Positions 24,491 through 38,239 of a stretch of 64,000 nt of DNA are shown in pieces; the first letter of the stretch is position 1; every line of letters begins with the position of its first letter. Source of the stretch: Epiperipatus broadwayi. Its lineage: Eukaryota; Onychophora; Udeonychophora; Euonychophora; Peripatidae. The DNA is taken from contig JAQFVV010012394.1 in the NCBI GenBank assembly GCA_028023455.1, positions 22,772,900 to 22,836,899 on the forward strand. The letters run 5' to 3'. The position numbers were made by a program, and so were the translations under genes. The notes beneath the pieces were generated by a model, which had not been told where the DNA came from, searched no databases, and saw only the letters and a program-made list of their open reading frames with translations.

Positions 24491-26959
24491 AGTATGTTAG
24501 TATAAATCAAAAAGTAAATAGTGTTTAATCTTAGTGTTTATTTTTTGGCAAAAGGGGAACTGATTGTAAGATATGAATATCTGTTAGTATATAAGAATAA
24601 AATTAATATTCTAAAATCAATAGAACTGGTATGTGATAACTTGTTAAAAGTTGAAATTTTATCTACCAATAACCATTTTCCATAAAATTTACTATTTTCA
24701 GTAAAGCTTGGCAAATTCAAAATGGGAATTATGGCTGAAAATGTATTTCTAATTATAGATTATCTAGTCTTAGTTAAATTAATGAGTTCTTGCATAAAAA
24801 TTTTCTTCTTTTTTTTTTTTAATTTTTTTTTGTTTTCATAATTGGGATGAAAAGATGATGGGGGTGTGAAGAGTTACAGGAATATTAATTATAAAGGGAG
24901 TGGAGTAAATATGATATTTTTTATGATTTTACAATTATAAAAAAATTGTAAAATTTTGAATCTTTCCAATTATTTTTTAAATCGTGAATAGAGTGGTTAA
25001 TAAAATTAATTTTGTATGAATGAATAATTAATAAACAATTAATCACTTTTTAAGATGAAATTTTAAACATTTATTTAATGAGTATTGAAATTATTAAGAT
25101 TTCATTTTTTACTTAATTGGATGGTGATTGAAATCTGCAATTATGCACAATATATTTAAAATTGAAAGAAATGTAATACCAGTGAGAGTATATAAAAATA
25201 AAATGATTTGTCACTTGCGAAGTTATTGGATAATGAAGAAATGATCTCTGGATCTTTAACTCTAAATATTCTATACACTGAATCATGCAAAACTAAGTTA
25301 AGTATTATAGATTACAATTATATTTAATTTGTTTTAAAGTACAGTGTATATGTTATTCATCTTTGAGTTTGAATCCAAGATTATTGTGAATAAGGCTAGA
25401 GTATCCAGACTAGATATATTTATGAAAAACAATTTTTAATATTGCTTAAAGAGTATTAAAAAAATAATTTAGGATCGGTGATGAAGGTACGCCTCTTCTA
25501 GGGAAATAAGCAATAATATGTAGCCATTCATCGATATCAACTCATTAGTATAATATATTTGTATTGAGATTCTGGTTTTTAAAAACAATTACAGTTCTCT
25601 AATTTGCAGATGAAGCTTAAACATGAAAAATAGAAAAAACAAAATCTGTAATCATAATATTGTAATGTACTTTTTATTAAGTGATGATATTGAATGTTTT
25701 TAGCATTATTTTGCATTGTTACTTATTAATATGTAGATTATTAAAGATTTAGTAACACTGAAGCTAACACTTTGAAATCCATGTATTAGAAAAATTAATG
25801 TTTAAAAGATAACTATTAATGTAATATATCTTTTATTGAAATTTGTTAAATTATTTAACTTCATTCGTACATACAGTTTTGCAGAAGTTAATTATTTAGA
25901 GTTTGTGATGGTGATAAGATTTATGTTAGAATTTAGAATTTTATTAAGCAATTTTTATTACCACTAGTACAGTGTTGCCTTTAGTTTAATTAGGAGCACT
26001 TAATTGTATTCAGAATGAATTGTATATGAGTATATTGACTGTGGCAATTGTGCTTGTATATGCGATCTTCACATTTTTAAAAGTAAATGTACAAATAACA
26101 TTAATCTAAATACCTCAAATTCGGAATCTTATAATATCTGAGCAATCATAACATACATTTTGCATACAAACTACAATTTGTATGCACATACTTTTTGTGA
26201 TAAAAATGCACTTTGCTTTGAAGTATTTATAGAAAAATAATGAAACCACAATACTTCCTAAAGCAAATATAAATAAACTTAAATTTTCTTTAATCATCTT
26301 TGCATCTGTAATTCATAGAGAGTATTAGGTAATGGTTCAAAATGTCTGAGGTGTTTATGAAAATTATGAAGTACAATTATCTTCATAAGAACTACAAAAA
26401 AAATTAATTTTTTAGTACAATAATTTTGCTAATTATTATGGGGCATGCAAATCAAAAAAACTTAGAAACTTGAGATTTTAGGTTAATGTTTAAATTTTTT
26501 ATATAGGATTCGGACTAAATAGCTGAAACTCTGCTATTTTATTAATTCATAAGGCTCCTCATTTACAACAAAAACTTTTTATATTCACATAACATACATT
26601 TGTGTAGCCTCTAAACAGTTTTCTGTAAGATTATGAAACCATTGGTAGAGAATGATCTTTCATTATTTTAAAATGGCTCACAAAGTTTAGTCTTTTAAAT
26701 CAGATCATTAGAGTGGTCATGTGGCCCCCTCATGTTTTTAAACCAATATCATCTTCGACTATATAAATAAGAATGTTACCATCTTTCAAGGTGACAACTG
26801 TCATTCTGGAAAGAACAAACATGTTTTTCCAAAATGTTAGAATAATCTGTAAATATGATGCATTCATGTGAAGATTGGATCAAGAGAATACCATAATATA
26901 GTTACCCAAATTGTGCCTTTGTCATAATTCACAATTAAAAGATATTCTGAAGTTCCTTT

Positions 26960-26978
26960 TGTGTGTGTGTGTGTGTGT
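26960..26978. repeat. (TG)n microsatellite
   Basis: About nine uninterrupted TG dinucleotides followed by TATATCC. Confidence 0.9.
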
Positions 26979-27282
26979 ATATCCTTCTAATGGTTGGAAA
27001 AAAATTAAACAATAATTTATCTGAACATGTGACATTTTTCAGTTATTCATTATCTAATTCTTTTACTTACGACGTCATTATCTATACCATAGGATTCACA
27101 TAATAAATTTATAATTTCAAAAAACAATTGAGCCATAAAAATTTTGTTTGCATGATTTTAATGTTCGTCTATTTTTCTAGTGATTTGTTCTGTATAGTTT
27201 TCTGATATTTGGTTATGTTCCATTGGTCTCTAGAAAAAAAGATTTCCAACATAATGCTAACAAGTTTCATCGGTTATTTTCA

Positions 27283-27300
27283 ATATATATATATATATAT
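27283..27300. repeat. (AT)n microsatellite
   Basis: Nine uninterrupted AT dinucleotides. Confidence 0.9.
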
Positions 27301-28024
27301 TCAGACATTACTGCAAAAGTTAGAGAAAATTTCAAATTTTAAAGTTTTTACCTGATTTAATTTTGAAACTATAGCTGTTTGAAATCTCCAGAAAATAACA
27401 ATTTTTGTGTTCATATTGAAATATATAAATAATAATTACTCAAACTGGAATAAGATAGATACAGAAAGTACTAAATAGTACCCATTTTTTTAAACTTTCG
27501 AATGATATGTAACATGATTGGATTTACTTTAGATAGCTTTTAATTTCGATGTCATTTCCTTAAGTTTTGACTTAAATTTTTCAAAAATCTAAATGTTAAA
27601 AATTTGAAGAAAAAAGCCAAAAGCATAATTAGATTGACATTACTTGTGAAAAGTTTCATTATAGGATATTTATAATTATTTTTGAAAAATATAATGCAAA
27701 CAAAAAAAAAAACAAGTAGATAACATATTGAAAAGTTATTCAACAAAAAATTGTGTTGATATAGCAGAGTAAGCTAAATAAATTAAGGGGGGGCGGGGGC
27801 TTGGGAATATAGCAGAAATCTTTGAAATTTAACATTTGTGTAATGGATATTTTTTCTTCTACATAACTCTTTTAATACAAAAAAATCTTAAATGACTGTG
27901 CACCTTTATATATGTTAGGATCATCACAAATCTTTCTGGGTGAACAATCTTAACTATCCTTTGGAAGGCAATTTTGAGGAATCATAGTTGCGCTTTGAAA
28001 TAACTAAGATAAGAATTTGGGATA

Positions 28025-28344
28025 CACCACTAAACATCACATGACCACCATCTCATCCTAGCACATAATTGTTGTAAACAAAGGCAAAACTTTTCATACA
28101 ATAGTGCCACTAACAAGAGTAATCAATGGATGCCAGAAGGCTTGTGCATAAAATCCCTATCCAGTGCCTACTTATCCAATATCCCCAGACTAGTTTCTGG
28201 CTTGTGGCCATCATCAGTGAGGAGCCTTGGATCTGAGAGCACTGCACCTAGATCTTAGGATCTGTGCACAAGCTTTCTGGCATCCATTGATTACTCTTGC
28301 TAGCACAAGGTGGCACTATTGTATGAAAAGTTTTGCCTTTGTTT
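28025..28344. repeat. Foldback repeat FB1 with perfect terminal inverted ends
   Basis: From 28077 to 28344 the ends AAACAAAGGCAAAACTTTTC and its exact complement extend as a 35-bp perfect inverted pair that includes CATACAATAGTGCCAC. The interior holds ATGCCAGAAGGCTTGTGCAT, CCAGTGCCTACTTATCC and GAGAGCACTGCACC. To the left, 28025-28076 is the complement of the tail (GTGCTAG, TCATGTGATGTTTAGTGGTG) that follows the repeat at 4160 and 11878, so the true element is asymmetric. The minus strand at 28194-28217 has CTGATGA, a TGGC/GCCA stem and GAAA. Nothing is coded. Confidence 0.85.
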
Positions 28345-31300
28345 AATTTGGGATACAGATACCTTAAATTTGTCATCAGTGTCTTGGGTTCATAAACAAA
28401 TTGAACAGGATTTTAGGGTAAAAACTTGTATATTTCTCACTCTTTGAAAATAAGTTTACCAGTAGTGCTTTATCTGATACAAGAAAAAAATTATTGGAGT
28501 TTCTGGATGGCTTATATTTCTATTCTTAAACATGCTTCTCTAGTAATTTCTCTTTTATGTGACATTTTTTATTGAATAAGTAATTCTATGGGTCATCATT
28601 AGATTTAATCCATGTAAACATCTGAAAAGGTATCACAATTTACTTTTCATGGAGTTGCTAACGATTTGCTGGTCCTGCCTTCTCCCTCCTCTACCAAGTC
28701 GCCCTCCAGAATCACCACATATGTCATTTGATTTTGATTCTAAAATCACTTTCGTAATAGCAGATACTTAAGAATTTTTTTCTGTTTTTAAATTGTATAA
28801 TGAAACCATCTGAAAAGTTGTGCATCTTTTTTAAATCTAGTATCAATCCTGATCTTAGATTTAAGATAAATTCCTTTTGAAATAAATGAAACTGCAACAG
28901 TGTTATATTTAAGATATTTAGAAATGCAAACATCAAATTTTTACATTGATAGAACACTTGTAAAGCACACAGCATTAGGAAAATTGTTCATTATTCTGTT
29001 TCTTAGAATCCATAGATACCCATGATCATTTTTTTTACCTCCAAATAATTGGCAATGTCACATTTATTATTTTTGGCTATAAAACAATGCCTATTCAGAA
29101 ATAAATGGCCACAAACTTAATGTTTAGGAAGTTTCAAATGTACAGATACCTACCCATAGTTAGTAAATAATAATGATTCATATTTTTTCTAGCTTCATTT
29201 AATTAGCTATAGGACGTGAACCACATTTATTTGAGGTCTGCCTCATCACACTACGTTTTCTAAATATGTATAATTAGTCACTACTGGATATCACTAAAAG
29301 TCATGTTCTTTAATTTGGCAGCTTGTATCACAAACTTCACATTTTGCTGCATTGTATAAACAGATTGAATGAGTGCCAATTTTTTCCAATTAAGATACAG
29401 TATTTTTTGAGCCGTAATTCAGCGAACTTTGAAAATCTTTTCAGCATGATATTTTTTTCTTAAATAATTCATACTGCGTCTTTAAATTTTTCAGTGCCGG
29501 TCTCTTTTTTTTTGCGTACGTATCTAGTCTTATCGTGTTTTCACTGAAACAGTTCCCTCCCCAAATATAAGATGATTAACATCATCATTAATGCAAACTA
29601 TTAATCATTTCAATTAAAGATTATTTACTGCAAATTCTTCTGTATTTTTTTTTTCATGTTTAGTGTTTTGATAGCACAGTTAAAATTTGGATTTTTTTCA
29701 CTTGCACTTAGGTTTTCTTCTTGAAACTTCTTTCAACTGATTGAGCATTTCACAATCAGAAAGTATTGTCCATGATACAGTTTTATATATATCTTCTTTT
29801 GCTCTGGTCAGCACTTTATCTGTTAAACATCTTATTTTTCTGAACTTTTTAATCCAGTTTCAGAGGTGACCATAAATAAGCATAGTGAAATATTTTATGA
29901 TAACACCCAAGTCTTCAAACTCTTCAGTTGCTTGATTACAGTTTTATATAGTGATATTTGGTACTTCTACTGAATCATCTTCATAAATTTAACTATTTCT
30001 GGTTTCATTTCTTTCTATAGCTGTTACTAACATTCATATCTTTTTGAGTGACAATTCATAATCAAGGATCCATATTTTTTTTTAGCCTGAGAATTCTTCT
30101 ATTACATTGATATTTTCCTTTATTAAATTTAATATAAGAGAAAGTTTTACTTACATTTTCAGACAGTGGATTTCAAGTAATTAACTTTACAGTTTGTGTG
30201 TAAACTAATATACATTTTTGCTGTACAATATGCAATACGCATTCACTTCAGGAAAGCTAAAATAAAATTGAATAATGGTTTTTGACTTGAACAAAAAGAT
30301 ATGTAGGACTACTTTGCATTTTGATGCTGCCTCAATGTCTACACATATCCACCATTTTGTATTTGAAAGCTATATTATCTGATCCCTCATTGCAAGTTAG
30401 TTTGCTTAATCCTTTTATATTGTGCTAGTATGATAGTTATATTTTTGAAGTAAATTATTCTCACAATACTTTTTAAAGAATGAAAAAGAGTATGGTTGCT
30501 TTGTAATCCCATAATGGAACTTTTCACTAATGTTGCCAAAATAAGATATACATATGTTTTTGAGTACCCCCTTCCCATGTTTTTAAAATTTAGTTTTGTG
30601 AGAAATCCAAGGTCATAAATTTAGAGGGGAATCACAACTTCAAAATGAAGATAAATTTTTTTATTTATTATTGTTTCTAGTAGTACATTTGATGAGCCAA
30701 ATTTGGGGGAGAGAATCCAAAATAGTAGGATTCAAAAAATTTTAAATATTGAATTGTTTTACATTAAATGAATTATCCTTGGGATTATCAATCTTAAAAC
30801 ATTCAGTTTAGAACAATAGTGATTCATTTATATATAGACATAATATTTGACACCTTAAATTTAGATGTTTTTGTCCTCTAGAGTTAAAAGAAAAGATTAA
30901 AAATTTTAAATTGTTATGTATTTTAATTTCTGTATTACATGGTGTCAAAAATATAGCAACATAATAATCCCCCCCCCCCCGTGTTTTCTAACTTTTTATG
31001 TAGGCACATACCATTATGGATATAAATGTATAATGATACATAGCTTGTAAATTTAAAAAAATAATGTATAATATGATCTTATAGTACTTGCACTCCTGGC
31101 TTTACATTATTTGATTTTTTTTTTTTTCATCAGAGAAAATTATTTGTCCATGCTATTTTATATTCAAATTTGAATGATAGAACTTGAAAACAATTCCACC
31201 AGTTCATTTTCTTTTCAAATCTTATTTATTGTACGATCTAATTGTACTTAACTTACATCATAGTATACTCTCTGGGGATTTGAATCTGGTATTTTTATCC

Positions 31301-31497
31301 AAAAATATTATTTAATTATGCTATTTCACATTGGTCAAATTTGCTTGCCAGAACTTGAAAACAGTTGATAAAGTTTATATACCACATACTTTTTTTTTAA
31401 ATAAATCTTTGTTCATTATAAAAACCAAATTTTACAATCGCTTTTATATATTTATCATTCTTAATTCTATTTATTTGTTAATCATTTCAGAAATTAA

Positions 31498-31550
31498 AAT
31501 ATGTGCCTTACATGATTTACTGCAGTGGTAGAGTATCAATGTTCCGAACT
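31498..31550 (+). repeat. tRNA-like SINE-2 fragment
   Basis: ACATGATTTACTGCAGTGG followed by TAGAGTATCAATGTTCCGAAC resembles an A box and part of a B box. It is short and degraded. Confidence 0.3.
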
Positions 31551-31718
31551 TCACTTTTTTATGAATTTCCAAGCAATTAATATATTCAAAATATTTGTAA
31601 CATGATATATATGGAATGTAGAGAAACGATATATTTTTTACTTATTACAATTAATGGCCAATTTTGGAAGGACAAAAACTTGAAAACAAATTTTATATCT
31701 TAATTAGCAGCATTGTCA

Positions 31719-31790
31719 TGCATGATCTAATTCATTGGTAACTGGCAGGCTCTTGATTTGAAGATCTATGGATTGTAACTCTAGCTTCAT
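31719..31790 (+). repeat. tRNA-like SINE-2 copy
   Basis: GCATGATCTAATTCATTGG, then CTGGCAGGCTCTTGATTTGA and GGATTGTAACTC align in order with the minus-strand copies at 51127-51202 and 58672-58745. A weak A box and B box are present. No target-site duplication was identified. Confidence 0.5.
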
Positions 31791-34700
31791 CACTTCCAGG
31801 GCTTGAATTTCTGATGAACTCCCTGAGCAGTAAATCATTTGATTTTTTTTTTAATTGATGCATCTTTCATCTCAATTCTACTACATGCAATTGGTACCCA
31901 CTGCAGAAATTCAGACGAACCTTTCTCGCTATGTGTGCATTTCACAAATAACCCTCGCTCGTTAGAAGAGATAAAAGTATTATTATCTAAAACTCTGTAC
32001 CCATGTTGACAGCTCAATATTTCATTATACATCACTCTTCAAGGCAAAGACTGTCATCTATTCATTTATAACATCTTATGGATGAATGAATAATCATTGC
32101 AGTGCATTCCCTCCTTGTATTGAGTTGATTAATAGAAAAACATCAAGATATCAACATGGGCTTGGAGATTTGATACATCTAACTAACCTATTTGCAAAAT
32201 GTATGTATTTTAAGAGAGGGTTGTCTTAGTTTGTGTACTGGTGAATGGTTCAGTATAGGGGAATTGAAACGAGAGATGCACTAATAATAATAAAAAAATT
32301 AAAAAATATCTATTAGGCAACAATTATTCACTTTTTCACAAGGTATTAAGAATAAGTAGAATGTTAAGCTGACAATATGGGCATGGAGATTCAAGTATTT
32401 GATATCTATAATTTACTAACAAATGGAATTCGTTCACGCAATGTGTGCATAATAAAAGAAGGTAATTTGAATTTCTTTGTTGATAAATGATTGAGATGAA
32501 AGATATTTTCAGTATAAAGGAAAAATATGAAGCAGTCAACACAGGCATAGAGATTCCATTGTTTGATACCATTAGCTCATCTCAAGAGCAAGAATTGTTG
32601 ATGAGATTTGTGCTTAATGAGAGGTGATAATTGCAATATAGGGAGTTGATATTTGGGATGTATTGATTAAAATTTTGAAAATTATGGCTGAATATTAATT
32701 TACAGTCAAAACTTTAAAAAAAAATTGTCTGAAAGTTAATAATTAATAAATATCTTAAATATATTATAATTGAAATAAAGATTTTAATTTGTGACTGTCA
32801 AAATATATAAAGTATACAGCCCAACTCATTAAATTCATCTTTTAAACAATTTTTATTTCTGAAAGGAATAATTATCATTTGATAAAAATTATACTGATTT
32901 ATTTTATTGTAATATATATAAAAAGCTCCGTCTGGTATGTACATATATATCAATAATCACATTATCGTATATAAAATATCTTGTCACTCTTAATAAAGAA
33001 AAAATAAAAATTATAAACCAAATCATGTATGCAAATTTTTTAGCTTGAAATAAACAATAAGATGTTAGACTTCATTCCAAAAATTTTCCCTTTTAGATTT
33101 ATTATTCATTTACTACTATTGTATCCAAATTGTTTATTGGTGTTTTAACCTGGATAAAATCTTTGTATAAGAAAAGAAAGTTGAATGAGGAAGTCAAATA
33201 ACAAAGAACCATCATCATTAACATATCTAACACAAATCAAGCTCAAAGAAGTCTTTTATATCACTGGTTGTGATTTTAAAGTGATTCATTGCATATGAAT
33301 GATACTGATATATATACTCTAATATTAGTAAAATGAATTTGTAAATATAATTAATCATTTTAAATATGCAAAAACGAATAGGTTAATGTCTGTTTTATAG
33401 TATACAAACAATGTTAGTCTAGGACACTTAACATATATAATTATATTGCCTTATCTTTTATTATTATTAGGTCATAAAAATCTTACTTTTTTAATTTAAG
33501 TACATCTGTTACTTTTAAGCAAGTGCTTAACATGTCTCTCCAAATGGTATATTTATGTAGTTTAATTTATTATTTTTTAATAATATTCACATACACAAAC
33601 TTCTGTTATAAATATATCTGATTATTGACCATCAGACAAGAATGTGAATGCCTATTAAAATCTGCTTAAATGATATTCTCATACTGTGGTGGTTTAGAAT
33701 ATTCTTTTCTAATATTACTGATAGTCACAAATTTATACTGTATGTATACTTAGCAAACTTAATTGTTTGGTTTTTTTTTTAATTTGCTTATGTTGAAAAT
33801 CTTTATTCTATGTTTATCTCAGAATAATGGTGTGTTTTTATTTGCTTTTTGGACAACCAACCAATCCTCATTCAGTTAACTATAATTTTTTATTTTATAT
33901 CTTAAGAAATCAGGTTTTTTTTTTTATAATTATGAAACCATTTACTCATTATCTTTTTAATAATTATGATATAATAAATATTTTAATGATGATCTAGAAA
34001 TCTTTAAAGCTTATGGTCAATTGTATATATTAATATGTTAATGTTTAAATTTCAATTAGGGATGATATGCATTGTCAATCTGTTATCAACAATACCATAA
34101 TGCCTAGTTGTTCATATGATTTCAGAGAACTCTATAATCATACTTTACTGCATAGTTAAAACTCCAAAATAATTTAATAAACTAATTTTTAAAAATAAAA
34201 ACCATCTACAGGGCAAGATAGTTGTTAAATTTTAAATGTTTTGTTGAAATTTTTAAACAATATGTATGAAGTGTCTTTTTTAAAACATTCATGTACTAAA
34301 TAATGTTGAATACGTTTTTAGATTTGATATGATTTTTTCCCATATTTCGTCATTGAAAAAAATGAAATATAAAAAATTATTTGCAAGAAATATCAGTAAG
34401 TATTGATATGTTTATATTATTAAAATTGCATTTATCCATAATACACAAAAATTTAAATGAAATTCAAGTTTGTGTCCAGGCTTTTTTTTTTTTTTTTTTA
34501 ATTCAGAAAATGTGTTACAACACTGTTGTTTAATGAAAATCAATTTCAGTAGATGGAAACTACTATACTTTTTGAATGTCTGCATTTCTTCTTAGTAGAG
34601 AGATCTTAATGGTTGCTCATTTATTGGAAGAAAATGTCTGCAATTGTAAAATGTAACAATGTGGACATATATGATGAAATAGAAACAGAATTTAAAAATA

Positions 34701-35220
34701 TCAATGAGAATATGAAAAAATGAGCAGATGCCTGCTTTAGTGCAATCTGTAGTAAGCTAATGATAGTGCATATAAGATTGATTTCAGGCTTTTGCTTAAT
34801 GCATTGACAAAGACAAAAGCCAGAAACTGATCTGAGAAAAGGAATTTAAATGCAGTACCATTTGATAATTACTGCTTCTTCAAGCTTACTGTGGTGAAGT
34901 ACTCTCGTTTTATGTTAGATTGTGTAAGCTAAAAAATTAAATGGTTTGTTATTGTAGTGGGATTTTTAACGTTTAGCACACATACCCTCCACCCCACTCC
35001 CAATCATCTTTCTCTTGGTAGTGCAACTGATCTTAGCAGTGTTCTGTTTATTTCTTGAATTTTGTTTAATAATATATAAGTAAATAAACAATTTTTACGA
35101 TTTATGACATTTAAATTTCTATTTTTTTAGTGGCCCTAGGTAATTGCCTAAATTTGCTTGTTCATAAATCTAGATCCATTTGCAATATATTATTAAAAAT
35201 TTTAATTAATTATTCTTACA

Positions 35221-35546
35221 AATATTCAAATTAAAACGCGTATGAAACACTTGAACAAGAAGCGATAAAGATTCCAAAAATTATTATACGCTAAGCGCTT
35301 TCGAGGCCATTTGCCTCATATTCATAGCGGTAATGCGAGATGCAGAACGAGGAAATAGGGAAAGGAAATAAAGCGGTACGTTTTGCATACCGCTTTGTTT
35401 CCTTGCCCTATTTCCTCGTTCTGCATCTCGCATTACCGCTATGAGTATTGGGACAAATGGCCTCGAAAGTGCTTAGCATATAATAATTTTTGGAATCTTT
35501 ATAGCTTCTCGTTCAAGTGTTTCATACGCTTTTTAATTTGTATATT
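35221..35546. repeat. Long near-perfect hairpin related to the Penelope tail
   Basis: Arms of about 155 bases meet at a small loop (GCGGTA-CGTTTTGCA-TACCGC). The left arm contains GCTAAGCGCTTTCGAGGCC then TGCCTCATA and TCATAGC, the same block order as 1512-1552 next to the Penelope-like remnant. Arms differ at only a few positions. CpG content is much higher than in surrounding DNA. It is probably a tail-to-tail inverted copy of a Penelope-family terminus or a foldback derived from it. No target duplication is clear. Confidence 0.8.
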
Positions 35547-36774
35547 AAATTATTGAGGGAGAAGTTTAAAATCCTTAATATTTTACAAATATTGTAGAAG
35601 TAGTAGCAAAAAGAAGTTTGCTATTAAATTCAGATCCTTTGGATCCTCTTTGAAGACTTAAAGGAAAATGAGCCTAGCAAATTTTATTGTTCCCATTATG
35701 TAGAAAAATGGATATGTATCAGCCAATATGACAAGCTTTGTGGCTTTTGCCTTCAATTTTAAGATCATGCATCATTGTTCTTTTTCTTAGATGGCTAATA
35801 GTTATTGATTGAAATGTTGTTTGGGTTTTCTTGACAGAATGAATGAGTTCATGTGCTTGTGAATATGGACAATTTTGTCGGACAAAAATAATTTACATCT
35901 CCCATTTTTTACAGCAGACTATACAATCATCATTCAAAATAATGTTTGGTGATCAAAAGCGAAAGATGAAAATATTGGTATGGATTAAGATTTTACAAAT
36001 TGGAAGAAATGACTAATATTAAATGGAATTTTGTCAGACTTGATGAAAATAGAAGAAAAAGTGCAGGAATTGATTTGAATTTGGGTCATACTTTTTTTTT
36101 TATATGAGCATTAAATATTAAAGCATAAGTTGAATGTACTTCAAAAGTAAAAGATTGAACAGCATTGTGAAGATTGATGGTATATCAGATAATAGCAAAA
36201 TTGTTGTTCAAGTTAAGAAAATACCGAATATTTATAGATGAACAGAATGCTTTTGATCTGATGATAAGCAACTTAAAATTTTCATAGATTTTAATACTAA
36301 TATTGAGAAAAAAATGAAAGGTGGGTGTTTGGATAAAATGAGATAGTTGGGGGGGGGGGGGGGTAAAGCATCACATACTAATTTTAAATAGTAAATAAAT
36401 CTTGTAATTATAATTGATCAGTAATCTATAAATCGATTGCCTTCTTTTTTTATATTTTTATATGTACTGTTTATTACTCATCTATCTAGTTTATATATGT
36501 ATTAAAAATTTATCTCTACTATGCACAATTGAAATGTAACCAGTGAATGTGCTTAAAGAATGATTTGTTATTATAAAAAAAGAAATAATGCACAACTAAT
36601 TTAGTCATAAAAGCTAAAAATGACTGAAAAATTTTAAGAATTGTCCCAGTAAATAATTATTTTAAATAAAATTGCTATTTGCAAATTATTTGATAGATTT
36701 GTTTAGTATAGTTATAATATTTAATAGAGGAAATATATAATTTGTAGAAATAAAATAGATGTTTTATTAATATT
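35547..36774. other. AT-rich non-coding, with G15 tract
   Basis: No gene was recognised. A run of 15 G lies at 36349-36363. Purine-biased, stop-rich sequence at 35940-36340 could be a very old coding relic but has no identifiable motif. Confidence 0.35.
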
Positions 36775-37050
36775 ATCATTTTCAACCATTATCAATCCAT
36801 TGCAGGATAGTGTCTCCAAGTTTAATCCAGCTTTTCCTATCTATATCATACCAGCAAACTACCATTTCATCCATCCATCTCACATAACGGTTTCTCTCTG
36901 GGTCTTATACAATCTCTTAAAATCCTTTTTAAGACTAATTGTTCATGTATTATCAATGCTTCTATCTATATTTCCATCCCAACTTCATTTCGAATTAATG
37001 TCAATTATACCTGTTTTCTCACTCAAATATTTTTCTTTCAGTCCCATCTT
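36775..37050 (-). pseudogene. LINE-A C-terminal fragment, degraded
   Basis: Colinear with 24127-24420 on the same strand: CAACCATTATCAATCCA, TCCATCCATCTCACAT, CTCTGGGTCTT and ACAATCTCTT blocks occur in the same order with many substitutions and small deletions. On the minus strand this is the end of the LINE-A polyprotein. The TGATAATGGTTGAAAATGA tail is present. The open frame on the plus strand is only its antisense. Confidence 0.8.
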
Positions 37051-37352
37051 ATTTTCAATATACATCCCTTTATATTTGTTGAGTGGTCTGAATAAATTGC
37101 ATCTTCTATTAATTAGTGCTGTTTATTTTATATCAAAAAAAATAAACAAGAAATATTGTAATTAGAAAAATTGTTTTTGCATTTAATCTAAGAATGTGAA
37201 TTTTGTTTATGAATGGGGGAAAAAAAGAAAATGCTTTTTCTTTAAATTTATTTGCATTTTTATTGATTAAAGAAGATGTTGTTTGTTTGTTTTTTTAAAG
37301 GTCTATTTACTGACTTTTTTGTCTCAGAAATTTACATAATCGGAGAGCTGCT

Positions 37353-37595
37353 GTAAGTAGTTTCCATGCTAGTTGAAACTAGGAATGTTAATACTACCCT
37401 TTTATAATAAGTGTCAGATTCACTCTGCATTACTAAAAGTTATAGCTCATGGCTGTTGTAATCTATTACCCATGGTGTAAGTAGTTTCCATGCTAGTCGA
37501 AACTAGGAATGTTAACACTTCCCTTTTATAATGTCAGATTCACTCTGCATTACTAAAAGTTACAGCTCATGGCTGTTGTAATCTATTACCCATGT
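37353..37595. repeat. ~120-bp tandem duplication
   Basis: Two units, 37353-37476 and 37477-37595, both start GTAAGTAGTTTCCATGCTAG and end GTAATCTATTACCCATG. They differ by a few substitutions (for example TTGAAAC versus TCGAAAC) and a 4-bp deletion in the second unit. Confidence 0.9.
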
Positions 37596-38239
37596 GCACT
37601 GAGTTTGACCTTGATTCTATGGAACTTTGTATTAATATAAACAGCTTTGGAGGTTTATCGCTCCATGTTTATATATACATTGAAAGTGACTAAAAATAAT
37701 TTCATTGCTTTTATTATTCCAGTTTTTGTTTATCAGTAGGCTTTTCTTAATCTTTTAAGAATATATGGTTCTTAACATATAATTTAGGTTGAAATCACAG
37801 TCATTTATAGAACAGTAATTTTATTTTATATTTAAATCATATAGAAATAAAAATAAATTACATTAACAATAAAGGTATTGAAAATATTTTCTAATTATAA
37901 CCATTCTTATTTTCATTCTATTGCTTTGAATAAAAATATTTCCTGAGAGATTTAATTTTAAAAAACTGTCCTTTAGATATGCTTAAAACTTTTACTCCAC
38001 CACCCATTCTTGAAATATATGTGTAAATGAGAAAAGGCGGAATGGAGTTTACAATACCATGTGGTTATATGAAATGAATATCTAGAATTGCATAAAATGT
38101 ACACAAAAGAGTTTTGTTGACGTAATAACTGAAAATTGGAGAGAAAAGCTATAGGAAACAAAAATATCTTGATATTGAAAAGAATAAGAAAAAAATTGGC
38201 ATTATTATTAAAAAGAAAAGCATGGAATGTGTGGAATAA

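Larger units (their letters stand above)
24491..28024. other. AT-rich non-coding stretch
   Basis: No gene was seen. It contains two simple repeats (listed separately) and a G-rich run near 27787-27800. Confidence 0.4.
28345..35220. other. AT-rich non-coding stretch
   Basis: Almost 7 kb without a recognised gene. It includes a run of 12 C at 30969-30980 and two tRNA-like pieces (31498, 31719). A minus-strand frame at 31835-32035 has a slightly protein-like composition but matches nothing I know. Confidence 0.4.

Noticed and set aside
24123-24491. 122-codon plus-strand open frame
   Set aside because: It is the antisense of the LINE-A coding tail; the minus strand gives the recognisable protein.
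36800-37165. 121-codon plus-strand open frame
   Set aside because: Antisense of another LINE-A fragment.
37353-37595. Satellite array
   Set aside because: Only two units, so a simple tandem duplication.
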